From an uncultured Prevotella sp. (GTDB lineage Bacteria; Bacteroidota; Bacteroidia; Bacteroidales; Bacteroidaceae), in NCBI GenBank assembly GCA_905196835.1, contig CAJJWN010000054.1:1-18363 (forward strand): DNA of 18,363 nucleotides, read 5' to 3'. Positions 6,844 to 13,631 of the stretch are shown here, piece by piece (position 1 is the stretch's first letter; each line of letters starts with the position of its first letter). A program made the position numbers and the translations under genes. The notes beneath the pieces are model-generated. The model had not been told where the DNA came from. It did not search any database and saw nothing but the letters and a program-made list of their open reading frames with translations.

Positions 6844-7574
6844 AGTTTTACGAACATCGAATGGAAAAGATAAAAGCCGTATTCAACTGGAGCGGGGGAA
6901 AAGACTCCGCGCATGCCCTTTGGCGAGCTCGTCAATCGGAGCTATACGACATCGTTGCCCTGCTCACCACAATCAATCGTGACTCGCAACGCTCCAGCAT
7001 GCACGGTATCCCACTCCCCTTGCTTCAGGCACAAGCAGACAGTATAGGTATTCCCCTGCATATCGTGAATCTCACACCCCAGGGGAACCTTGAAAATTAC
7101 GCAGAGGCCATGACTTGCGCAGCCCTACATTTCAAGGAGCAAGGAGTAACCCATTTTATTTTCGGGGATATTTACTTGCACGATGTCCGTGCCTACAGGG
7201 AGCGACAACTCGCACCACTCGGAATAGAGGTTGTGGAGCCGTTATGGGGAGTAGTCTCCTCGGAAATCGTCATGCAGCAATACCTCGCTTCCGGACTGAA
7301 GACGGTCATCGTGACCACGCAAGCCGATGGCTTGGGAATGGATGCCATCGGTCGCGAGGTAGATGCCGACTTTATTGCCTCTCTCCCCAAGGAAATGGAC
7401 CCCAACGGAGAAAACGGAGAATACCACACGTTCTGCTACGACGGACCGATATTCTCTTCACCCGTACTTTTCCGACTGGGAACTCCCTTTAGCCAAAGTT
7501 ATGACATCCGGCTTGAGGATGGCACGATTCAAACCTATACTTATTGTTTTGCCCATCTTTCCGCCGAACCATAA
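6840..7574 (+). CDS. DUF71/COG2102 (Dph6-like) PP-loop ATPase, probable B12-salvage type
   Basis: The product is 244 residues from 6840, or 237 from the alternative ATG at 6861. The latter places the PP-loop closer to the N-terminus, as in many homologues. The PP-loop SGGKDS is at residues 18-23, followed by MHGIP, FGDIYLHDVRAYRE and a C-terminal GENGEYHTF segment, all hallmarks of the DUF71/diphthine-ammonia-ligase family. Eukaryotic and archaeal members amidate diphthine on EF2. Bacteria lack diphthamide, and comparative genomics has linked one bacterial subgroup to vitamin B12 salvage. The next gene is a corrinoid adenosyltransferase, which supports that subgroup here. The exact reaction is unknown; ATP-dependent amidation or ligation of a corrinoid is a guess. 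The start overlaps the AbiEii stop (ATGA). Confidence 0.9.
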   Translation: MKFYEHRMEKIKAVFNWSGGKDSAHALWRARQSELYDIVALLTTINRDSQRSSMHGIPLPLLQAQADSIGIPLHIVNLTPQGNLENYAEAMTCAALHFKEQGVTHFIFGDIYLHDVRAYRERQLAPLGIEVVEPLWGVVSSEIVMQQYLASGLKTVIVTTQADGLGMDAIGREVDADFIASLPKEMDPNGENGEYHTFCYDGPIFSSPVLFRLGTPFSQSYDIRLEDGTIQTYTYCFAHLSAEP

Positions 7575-7581
7575 CACGGAT

Positions 7582-7589
7582 TACATTTG
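7582..7589 (+). promoter_or_regulatory. possible internal -7 box for the adenosyltransferase gene
   Basis: TACATTTG fits TAnnTTTG and lies 18 bases before the ATG at 7608, in the 33-base gap after the DUF71 gene. No TTTG is found at the right distance upstream, so it would be weak. The gap is far too short for a cobalamin riboswitch. Confidence 0.25.
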
Positions 7590-7607
7590 CAATCATAAAT
7601 CAACAAT

Positions 7608-8126
7608 ATGGAAAACAAAGGATATATACATGTCTATACTGGCAACGGGAAAGGAAAGACAACGGCCGCATTTGGGCTTGCCATTCGAGTTTTGTGTGCC
7701 GGAGGAAGCGTCTTCATCGGACAATTCGTAAAGAACATGAAATATAATGAAACCAAGATCGAACATCTGTTTAACAACGTCCGCATCCAGCAATTCGGTC
7801 GGGGGTGCTTTATTGAAAAGAAGCCGGCACAAGAAGATATTGACGCAGCTTATGCGGGATTGGAAAGCTGCAAACAAATTCTCGCTTCGGGAGAGTATAA
7901 TCTGGTCGTGCTCGATGAACTAACCATTGCCCTGTATTACGAGTTGCTTTCTATTGAGGAGGTATTGACGGCGATTTCTCGACGACATTCCGGGACAGAG
8001 TTGGTAATCACGGGACGGTACGCTCCGGCAGAATTGATCGACATAGCCGACTTGGTCACGGAGATGCGAGAAGTCAAACATTATTACACGGAAGGCGTCC
8101 TCTCCCGCAACGGGATAGACCGTTAG
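7608..8126 (+). CDS. cobO: corrinoid adenosyltransferase, CobA/CobO/BtuR type
   Basis: The product is 172 residues, the usual family length. The P-loop GNGKGKTT is at residues 12-19 (the family form of Walker A). VVLDELTIAL is at about 98-107, and the C-terminal signature runs from ITGRYAP through ADLVTEM and VKHYYTEGV to GID. The enzyme transfers the 5'-deoxyadenosyl group of ATP to cob(I)alamin or related corrinoids in the cytoplasm, giving the coenzyme form and trapping salvaged corrinoids. It follows the DUF71 gene by 33 bases and is probably in the same transcript as abiEi-abiEii-DUF71. No cobalamin riboswitch is visible near it. Every expected motif is intact. Confidence 0.95.
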   Translation: MENKGYIHVYTGNGKGKTTAAFGLAIRVLCAGGSVFIGQFVKNMKYNETKIEHLFNNVRIQQFGRGCFIEKKPAQEDIDAAYAGLESCKQILASGEYNLVVLDELTIALYYELLSIEEVLTAISRRHSGTELVITGRYAPAELIDIADLVTEMREVKHYYTEGVLSRNGIDR

Positions 8127-8211
8127 AGTCCGATCTCCCTACTCGGTCTTGGTTTCACAATCATTCAAATAAAAAATTACGATAAGTTCCAAAATGAAAA
8201 GTCCCCTGTTT

Positions 8212-8252
8212 TAATCGAAAACCACATCACCTAATGACACTCTTTTCGATTA
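8212..8252. repeat. 10-base inverted repeat between convergent genes
   Basis: TAATCGAAAA (8212-8221) and TTTTCGATTA (8243-8252) are perfect complements around a 21-base loop. It lies between the ends of the convergent adenosyltransferase and M23 genes, where a bidirectional terminator would be expected. Neither side has a proper T-tract, so it may instead be a protein-binding or boundary site. Confidence 0.35.
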
Positions 8253-8274
8253 GCGTTTGGCGACATAAACACTC

Positions 8275-8928
8275 TTACAACAGTCTGCTCAAAGCTGAAA
8301 TGCACTCCTGCTGTGTAGTCCGGATGTAATCGAAAACGACCGACGGATCGACACTCTTGCCATTTAGCTTGCAGGTTATGTGCAAGTGCTCGCCTGTACT
8401 TCGTCCGGTCGAGCCGGTAATACCGACGGCATCACGGGGACGGACTACCGTACCCTTGGCGGCCAGCACCCGTGAAAGGTGGCAATAGCTGACGGTGTAA
8501 TTTCCGTGCCGCAGGGTCACATACTTGCCGGAAGTCTTGTCCTGTCCCACTTTGATGACCACCCCCTCCATCATGGCCAATACCTGCTCGCCCCGTGCGT
8601 GCAGGTCGATACCGCCGTGAAACTTCCTCTTCCCGGTAAACGGGTCTTTCCGGTAGCCGTATGGCGATGTAATTCTGATGCGCTGCAATGGATAAGACAC
8701 ACTGAGATAACGGTCAATCCACAACTTCTTACTTTCATCGGCAGGTTTTGTCGAAGTCTCCTGTACAGGAGCCATGCTTTCGGGTGTCGGCTCCTGCTTT
8801 TTCATACCCTCCTGCAAGGCTTCTACCTTGTATCTTTCTGGTGTCTTGGCAATCGTGTTGAACTGCGCCTGAACGGGCATCGTGCAGAATGAAATACCCG
8901 ATATTGCTATCAGTAAAATTTTTCTCAT
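8275..8928 (-). CDS. secreted M23-family peptidoglycan endopeptidase (LytM-like)
   Basis: The product is 217 residues. It begins with a signal peptide (basic MRK, hydrophobic core, then VQAQ with likely cleavage near residue 21-22), followed by a Pro/Glu/Thr-rich linker (about 40-68). The M23 domain follows (about 80-200). Zinc ligands are H104 and D108 (HGGID) and H183 of HLH (181-183). The catalytic histidines H150 (SYCHLS) and H181 are present, so the enzyme should be active. It would cut peptide cross-links in the periplasm, as expected for a transfer-associated wall hydrolase. It is divergent from the transfer operon at 9148 and convergent with the adenosyltransferase gene. A TAACTTTG box at 8933-8940 lies only 4 bases before the ATG, so the transcript could be nearly leaderless. 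Confidence 0.93.
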   Translation of the reverse strand: MRKILLIAISGISFCTMPVQAQFNTIAKTPERYKVEALQEGMKKQEPTPESMAPVQETSTKPADESKKLWIDRYLSVSYPLQRIRITSPYGYRKDPFTGKRKFHGGIDLHARGEQVLAMMEGVVIKVGQDKTSGKYVTLRHGNYTVSYCHLSRVLAAKGTVVRPRDAVGITGSTGRSTGEHLHITCKLNGKSVDPSVVFDYIRTTQQECISALSRLL

Positions 8929-8932
8929 TCGG

Positions 8933-8940
8933 CAAAGTTA
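8933..8940 (-). promoter_or_regulatory. -7 box candidate for the M23 gene, very close to its start
   Basis: On the minus strand TAACTTTG matches TAnnTTTG. A TTTG lies at 8965-8968, 24 bases upstream, slightly farther than the usual 19-21. The start codon at 8928 follows after only 4 bases, which would give an almost leaderless message. Confidence 0.3.
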
Positions 8941-9007
8941 TAACGGGAGTTTTCATGTCGGAAACAAACAGCCGTCATTTCTTGTATTGGTTTGATATTT
9001 TGCGTCT

Positions 9008-9041
9008 ATTAGTACGATTTGAATTGAATAATCGTACTAAT
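9008..9041. promoter_or_regulatory. 12-base perfect inverted repeat between divergent genes
   Basis: ATTAGTACGATT (9008-9019) and AATCGTACTAAT (9030-9041) flank a 10-base spacer in the 219-base gap between the M23 gene and the right-hand operon. It is placed to let one regulator control both directions. It lies about 44 bases upstream of the -33 box of the plus-strand promoter. The regulator is not identified. Confidence 0.5.
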
Positions 9042-9084
9042 GAAGATAAAAACAGCATATTATAACCATTTATATAGCTGTATT

Positions 9085-9117
9085 TTTGTCCGTCATAATA
9101 AGATGTCTCTATCTTTG
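9085..9117 (+). promoter_or_regulatory. promoter of the right-hand transfer-type operon
   Basis: TTTG at 9085-9088, a 21-base spacer and TATCTTTG at 9110-9117 closely match the Bacteroidetes consensus. Transcription would start near 9123, giving a leader of about 25 bases before the ATG at 9148. It is the only strong promoter seen upstream of the whole operon. Confidence 0.7.
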
Positions 9118-9147
9118 TATAGTACAATTTTATAATATGAATATAGT

Positions 9148-9906
9148 ATGAAAAAAGTTCAGATTGAATTTGATGAATTACCTTTTCCGACACTGGAACG
9201 ATTCGGTCTCACACGGGAGATGATTGAGGATTTGCCGATGCGTGTGTTGGACGACATCTGCGATGGTCGGCATTCTCCCGTGCTTCCCGTGCGTGTCACG
9301 GACGAGCATGGCGGGCAAATAGAGAGCCGTAGCCGCTTTGCCTTTATCCGCATGGACAACGGTCAGGTGGATGTGGTCTTCTATCCGGCACTGAAATCCT
9401 CTCCGTTGGAACGGTATGACGAAGCGCAGCAGAAACAGTTGCTCGACGGCAAGGCGATTGTCGCCGACGTGGAAATGGCGGACGGCCGGAGCAGCAAGGC
9501 TTTCGTGCAGATTGACACCGAGACGAAACAGGTGATGTATGTCCCCACGCCCATCATCGCACGCAACCTGAAAGTGCTGGCCGAGGTCATGCGCCTCGGT
9601 GCGGTGGAGGTAAACGGGATGCAGCACGGCGAGCCGCTGACGGTCGTCGTGGACGGCGAGTCTGCTACAGTGGGCATAGACCTTCATGCCAAGACCGGCA
9701 TCCGCTTCTGTTCGGGCGACGCGCAGCAATGGCGCAACCAGCCCAAGCGCGAGTGGGACAAATACACCTTCGGGTGCTACGGTTGCTGGATCATGGACGA
9801 TGACGGCAACCTTGACTACGTTTCGGAAGAGGACTACACCGAGGAGTTGTGGAACGAACAGAAGAAGAGCGGCGAACGCAACCGTGCGGCAGCCCTCCAC
9901 AAGTAA
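9148..9906 (+). CDS. DUF4099/DUF3945-like mobile-element protein
   Basis: The product is 252 residues. The first ~80 resemble DUF4099: FDELPFPTLERFGLTREMI is an N-terminal helix-turn signature, followed by a beta-rich segment ending in VDVVFYP. Residues ~88-170 (YDEAQQKQLLDGKAIVADV onward) resemble DUF3945, whose members often start with a similar 'ALxxGKxI' element. The C-terminus is acidic then basic. Such proteins are found in Bacteroidales mobile elements, sometimes joined to topoisomerase or other DNA-processing genes; no biochemical role is established. It is the first gene of the operon, about 30 bases after the predicted transcription start. A four-codon frame (ATG at 9137) overlaps its start by ATGA and might couple translation. 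The large antisense frame here has no recognisable protein features. Confidence 0.85.
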   Translation: MKKVQIEFDELPFPTLERFGLTREMIEDLPMRVLDDICDGRHSPVLPVRVTDEHGGQIESRSRFAFIRMDNGQVDVVFYPALKSSPLERYDEAQQKQLLDGKAIVADVEMADGRSSKAFVQIDTETKQVMYVPTPIIARNLKVLAEVMRLGAVEVNGMQHGEPLTVVVDGESATVGIDLHAKTGIRFCSGDAQQWRNQPKREWDKYTFGCYGCWIMDDDGNLDYVSEEDYTEELWNEQKKSGERNRAAALHK

Positions 9907-9926
9907 AAACAATCAATCCGTAGATT

Positions 9927-10151
9927 ATGGCACAAAACGAATATTATCCCGAAGAGGTACTTGTCGGGAAGATGCAGAGCGGCGAATACGGCTGGCTCGA
10001 TTACGTCAATCATTTCTCCGCCGACTGGCAGGAGGAATACGCCCGTTACTGCGAGGAAAAGGGGCTTGCTGTCGGCAACGAATCCGCTGCCGAGTTTGTC
10101 CGCTTCAAGGACGAACAGCTGGAGGCAGCAATGGAACGCGGCGACGCATAA
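9927..10151 (+). CDS. small hypothetical protein, 74 residues
   Basis: Not recognised. A small acidic soluble protein, rich in Glu, Tyr and Trp, largely helical, ending in EAAMERGDA. It has no membrane segment or signal peptide. It lies 20 bases after the DUF4099/DUF3945-like gene and 16 bases before the 525-residue gene, in the same direction, so it is almost certainly in the operon. The tight spacing and protein-like composition support a real gene. Small acidic proteins in such places can be chaperones or anti-restriction factors, but nothing specific is seen here. Confidence 0.75.
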   Translation: MAQNEYYPEEVLVGKMQSGEYGWLDYVNHFSADWQEEYARYCEEKGLAVGNESAAEFVRFKDEQLEAAMERGDA

Positions 10152-10167
10152 CGAAAACAATCCGACT

Positions 10168-11745
10168 ATGGCGATACGAACGAATACCAATCCCCGGCAG
10201 ATGGACTTGCAGCCCGAAATGCGCAATATGCTGATGCGTAACGGCCTGCAAGCCCATGTTGCGCTTGATGGTTCAGGGTATCGGCTGATTGTGCAGGGGC
10301 ATAATTCTCCGCTGCTGGTCTATCCGATAAGCGAACGTCAGATGTTGGCACTCACGGACTGGGGAACCAATACGGCCAACAAGAAAGCCTACAACGTGCT
10401 CACGAGCATCGTGGGCAAAGACTTCTATATGCCCAAGAACTTCGTCCATGCCCGCAATGCCAACGGGCGTGTGGCTATGGGGCTGCACGGCTACCGCATC
10501 GGCATCGGCGAGTACGGTCGCATGGGACGGATGGGAATGCCCCCGCCGTTCCTCGGCTGGACGCCACGCAACCAGTGGGGCTTGCACCTGCGCAGGGTCG
10601 GCGGCCAACTGTTCTTTCCGGGGCCGTCCATCGTACCCGAACGTCCCGACGGGCGCATGAAGCCCGGCGAGTTGCAATCGGGCGGTTACGGATTCTATTA
10701 CAAGGGGCATCAACAGGCGCAACCCGTACAGCAACGGGACGTTCTGCAGGACTTGCAGGCGGTCATCACGCCGATGGTCAGCCGTCCGCGCAGCGGGGAA
10801 CCGGCACGGTCGTACAAGGAGCTTATAGCCTCTCCGGTCTATTTTTCCAACGAGAAATTGGCGGAGTGCCTTGCCTCGCACGGTCTTGTCGTGGATGCGG
10901 AAAGGCGGACGCTGACTGTGCAGTCGGAAAGCGTCCAAGCCGATATGGTCTATGACCTGACGGAAAAGGAAGTGAGGACACTGGTTGCCGCACCCATCGA
11001 GGAACAACCCGTAGAAAAACGTCTGGAACTGCTGAACGGCATTATCGGGGCTGACTTTTCCGACAAAGTGACGATGGAGGCTCTCAACAGCGATCAACGC
11101 ATCGCTATCGGCCTGCATCCCGAAGTACAGCAGGATTTGGAACAACGCCAACGGCAGGAGCAGGAGGCTTTCATGCCGGTGGAAACCTCGCTGCAACAGC
11201 AAGAGGAATCCATACAGGGCTATGTCGGTGCGGCAGTGGACGGGCGTGACCTCCAGTTTCTGAATGAAAACAAGGGATGGTATCGGGAAGAGAAGCACGG
11301 GCGGGAAGTTGAAGTGAGCCAGATAGCCGTTCAACCGGCACAAACCGAGGGGAAATACAGGATGACCGCTGTTATCGACGGTCAGGCTATCAGCCATGAG
11401 ATAACCCAACGGGATTACGACAAGTTCCTTGCTGTGGATGATTATCACCGGATGAAGCTCTTTTCCAAGATTTTCAGCGAAGTGGACATGAAAACACGCC
11501 CGGAAGCACAACGGGGGCTCGGTACGAAAATCTTTGCCGCCCTCACCGCAGGTACGGTAGTCGCGGCGGGTGTCGCGCACGGCATCCACCATCACTGCCA
11601 TGCCCCGGAGTTCTACGGCGAGTGTTTCGGCGGTCCGCCACGCCCGTACATCAAGCTGGGGGTCGATACACCGAGGGATATGGCCATCCGTTGTTTCGAG
11701 GCAGAGATGAACCGTGAAATCAATGATATGAGAATGGGGAGGTAA
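10168..11745 (+). CDS. hypothetical transfer-region protein with repeated domains and a membrane segment, 525 residues
   Basis: The ATG at 10168 (MAIRTNTNPRQ) is chosen over in-frame upstream codons that would overlap the preceding gene. Two segments look homologous: about residues 20-110 (RNGLQAHVALDG, then IVGKDFYMP, then RVAMGLHGY) and 230-320 (SHGLVVDAERR, then IIGADFSDK, then RIAIGLHPE). A third, weaker copy may lie at about 365-435. Between copies 1 and 2 is a Gly/Pro/Arg-rich stretch, and Gln/Glu-rich residues 321-350 may form a coiled coil. Residues ~452-472 are hydrophobic and could cross the membrane, followed by a His/Cys-rich piece (HGIHHHCH, 471-478). Function unknown. It precedes the toprim gene by 3 bases, and GGGGAGG before that ATG is a good ribosome-binding site. 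Confidence 0.82.
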   Translation: MAIRTNTNPRQMDLQPEMRNMLMRNGLQAHVALDGSGYRLIVQGHNSPLLVYPISERQMLALTDWGTNTANKKAYNVLTSIVGKDFYMPKNFVHARNANGRVAMGLHGYRIGIGEYGRMGRMGMPPPFLGWTPRNQWGLHLRRVGGQLFFPGPSIVPERPDGRMKPGELQSGGYGFYYKGHQQAQPVQQRDVLQDLQAVITPMVSRPRSGEPARSYKELIASPVYFSNEKLAECLASHGLVVDAERRTLTVQSESVQADMVYDLTEKEVRTLVAAPIEEQPVEKRLELLNGIIGADFSDKVTMEALNSDQRIAIGLHPEVQQDLEQRQRQEQEAFMPVETSLQQQEESIQGYVGAAVDGRDLQFLNENKGWYREEKHGREVEVSQIAVQPAQTEGKYRMTAVIDGQAISHEITQRDYDKFLAVDDYHRMKLFSKIFSEVDMKTRPEAQRGLGTKIFAALTAGTVVAAGVAHGIHHHCHAPEFYGECFGGPPRPYIKLGVDTPRDMAIRCFEAEMNREINDMRMGR

Positions 11746-11748
11746 ACC

Positions 11749-13137
11749 ATGAGAGAGGGCGAACTGACTTATGACGATTTTCTGCGCAGGCTGAACATTC
11801 AGGACGTGCTTATCGACGCGGGCTATCACCTGAACCGGCGCGACGGCCTGCGCTATCCCTCGTATGTCCGGTTGGACAGCGAGGGGCGGCGCATCCGCAA
11901 CGACAAGTTCATTGTCACGCAGCAAGGGAAATGCTGTTTCAAACCGCAACAGCAGAAGTCGTATAACATCATTTCCTTTATCAAGGAGCATCCGCATTTT
12001 TTTGCGGAATACCGTACAGGCGTGTCTCCCGACCGACTGGTAAACCTTGTCTGTAACCGGTTGCTGAACCATCCCGTCGCTGACCGGGACATCCGGATTA
12101 TCCAGCCTAAACGGGATGTGAAGCCGTTTGACATGGCGGATTACGACATTCACCAGTTCAATCCGCAGGATCGGGCGACACAAAAGAAGTTCTATCCGTT
12201 CTTCAAGCATCGGGGCATCGACCTTTACACGCAGTATGCCTTTCATCGGAACTTCTGTCTGGCGACGAAGCATCGTGAGGACGGCATGAAATACACCAAC
12301 CTCGCCTTTCCGCTGACCGTTCCGAAAGATACGGGACAGGTTGTCGGTCTGGAAGAGCGAGGCCGCCCTCGCATGGATGGCAGCGGCAGTTATAAAGGGA
12401 AGGCGGAAGGGAGCAATTCGAGCCAAGGGTTATGGATTGCCAGCCCAGCCAAAACTACGCTTACCGAAGCCAAGCATATCTACTGGTTCGAGAGTGCATA
12501 CGACGCGATGGCCTATTACCAGCTTCATCAGGCCAACGACAAGGATTTGCGGAAAGCGGTCTTCATATCTACCGGCGGTAACCCGACGGTGGAACAGATG
12601 CGGGGTGTCCTCACGCTCTCGCTTCCTGCCAAGCAACACATCTGTTTCGATACCGACCTTGCGGGAATCGAGTTTGCCAAGAACCTGCAACAGGAGATGT
12701 ACCGGGTTGTCCGTTCCACCATCGAGGAGACACCGGAGCGGAAGCCTTATCTGGATTCCGTTACTGACGGCAAGAACCTCGATGAAGGTGACATAGACCT
12801 GTTGCCCGACGCTTTGCGGTCGAGCTACGGGAAATATGAATCCGCATGGGAAGAAGCCATGTCGATGCGTTCGAGCGGCCTGTGCCATCCGGACGACATA
12901 CGGGAACAGACGGATATCATGAACGGAAATTACAAGGAGTTCCGTGAAGGATTGCGGGAGTTCCTCGGTCTGGACAAGGCGAATGACGCCTCTTTTGTCC
13001 GTGAACAGCCTACCTATCCCAACAAGGACTGGAACGAACAGCTTTTGGCCGAGCAGAAACGGGAAGAGACGGTCGATGAGACACAGGCGAGAGAACAGTC
13101 ACCGGAAGAGGAACAACAAACACACTTTCGCCGATGA
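11749..13137 (+). CDS. toprim-domain primase-like protein
   Basis: The product is 462 residues. The toprim core has its glutamate in YWFESAYDAM (E248) and the aspartates in CFDTDLAG (D301, D303). The N-terminal ~100 residues resemble a degenerate DnaG-type zinc-binding fold (FIVTQQGKCCFKP then NIISFIKEH), but the expected set of zinc-binding cysteines is incomplete. VVGLEERG (about 198-205) is typical of DUF3991/toprim proteins of mobile elements. Such proteins are thought to prime or otherwise act on element DNA during replication or after transfer. The C-terminal ~130 residues are charged and probably flexible. The stop overlaps the next start by ATGA, and a strong Shine-Dalgarno sequence (GGGGAGG) lies 6 bases before its ATG. 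Confidence 0.9.
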   Translation: MREGELTYDDFLRRLNIQDVLIDAGYHLNRRDGLRYPSYVRLDSEGRRIRNDKFIVTQQGKCCFKPQQQKSYNIISFIKEHPHFFAEYRTGVSPDRLVNLVCNRLLNHPVADRDIRIIQPKRDVKPFDMADYDIHQFNPQDRATQKKFYPFFKHRGIDLYTQYAFHRNFCLATKHREDGMKYTNLAFPLTVPKDTGQVVGLEERGRPRMDGSGSYKGKAEGSNSSQGLWIASPAKTTLTEAKHIYWFESAYDAMAYYQLHQANDKDLRKAVFISTGGNPTVEQMRGVLTLSLPAKQHICFDTDLAGIEFAKNLQQEMYRVVRSTIEETPERKPYLDSVTDGKNLDEGDIDLLPDALRSSYGKYESAWEEAMSMRSSGLCHPDDIREQTDIMNGNYKEFREGLREFLGLDKANDASFVREQPTYPNKDWNEQLLAEQKREETVDETQAREQSPEEEQQTHFRR

Positions 13138-13631
13138 TGACCGATGCACCCACAGGACATTTCCAAAGTATCGTGCTGCAACCGCACGCCGGACAGTTCG
13201 TTATCGACGAGCTGCCCGCAATCGTATTGTGCTGTGCAGCATGGGTGTATGGTGGCATGGAGGGACTGCCTCTGACAGCTCTTGCCGTATCGGTTGCCGC
13301 ATTGCTTGCTTTGGTATTGCTGTACCGTTTCATCTATCTGCGCCGGACACGCTACCACATCGGTAGCGAGCAGCTTATCAGCAGGCATGGGGTGCTGTCC
13401 CGGAAGACGGACTACATGGAACAATACCGTATCGTGGACTTTGTGGAACACCAAAACCTCATGCAGCAGCTTTGCGGATTGAAGACGGTACGCATATTCT
13501 CGATGGACAGGAATACGCCCCGGCTTGATTTGGTAGGTATCAGACACAACTTCGATGTGGTAACGCTTATCCGGGAACGGGTCGAGTATAACAAACGAAA
13601 AAAGGGAATATATGAAATCACGAATCATTAG
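13134..13631 (+). CDS. membrane-anchored bacterial PH-domain (bPH2/YdbS-like) protein
   Basis: The product is 165 residues, from the ATG that overlaps the toprim stop; the next codon is also ATG. Residues ~25-70 contain two hydrophobic segments (PAIVLCCAAWVYGG; LTALAVSVAALLALVLLY) forming a membrane hairpin. The rest fits the bPH2 domain: RYHIGSEQLISRHGVLSRK, then YRIVDFV, then QLCGLKTVRIFSMD. Family members are inner-membrane proteins of largely unknown function. Here it could anchor the transfer complex, which is inference. Its end overlaps the next gene by 20 bases. Confidence 0.87.
   Translation: MMTDAPTGHFQSIVLQPHAGQFVIDELPAIVLCCAAWVYGGMEGLPLTALAVSVAALLALVLLYRFIYLRRTRYHIGSEQLISRHGVLSRKTDYMEQYRIVDFVEHQNLMQQLCGLKTVRIFSMDRNTPRLDLVGIRHNFDVVTLIRERVEYNKRKKGIYEITNH

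Noticed and set aside
7575..7607. Cobalamin riboswitch before the adenosyltransferase gene
   Set aside because: The gap is only 33 bases, and no B12-box-like conserved sequence was seen there or upstream of the DUF71 gene.
9178..9912. Minus-strand open frame of 244 codons
   Set aside because: Antisense to the DUF4099/DUF3945-like gene, which has a promoter and recognisable domains; the antisense protein has none.
10273..12426. Long minus-strand open frame of 717 codons
   Set aside because: It is antisense to two plus-strand genes with clear domain features (toprim core, repeated domains). Its composition is that of a frame shadow in GC-rich DNA and no protein motif was recognised.
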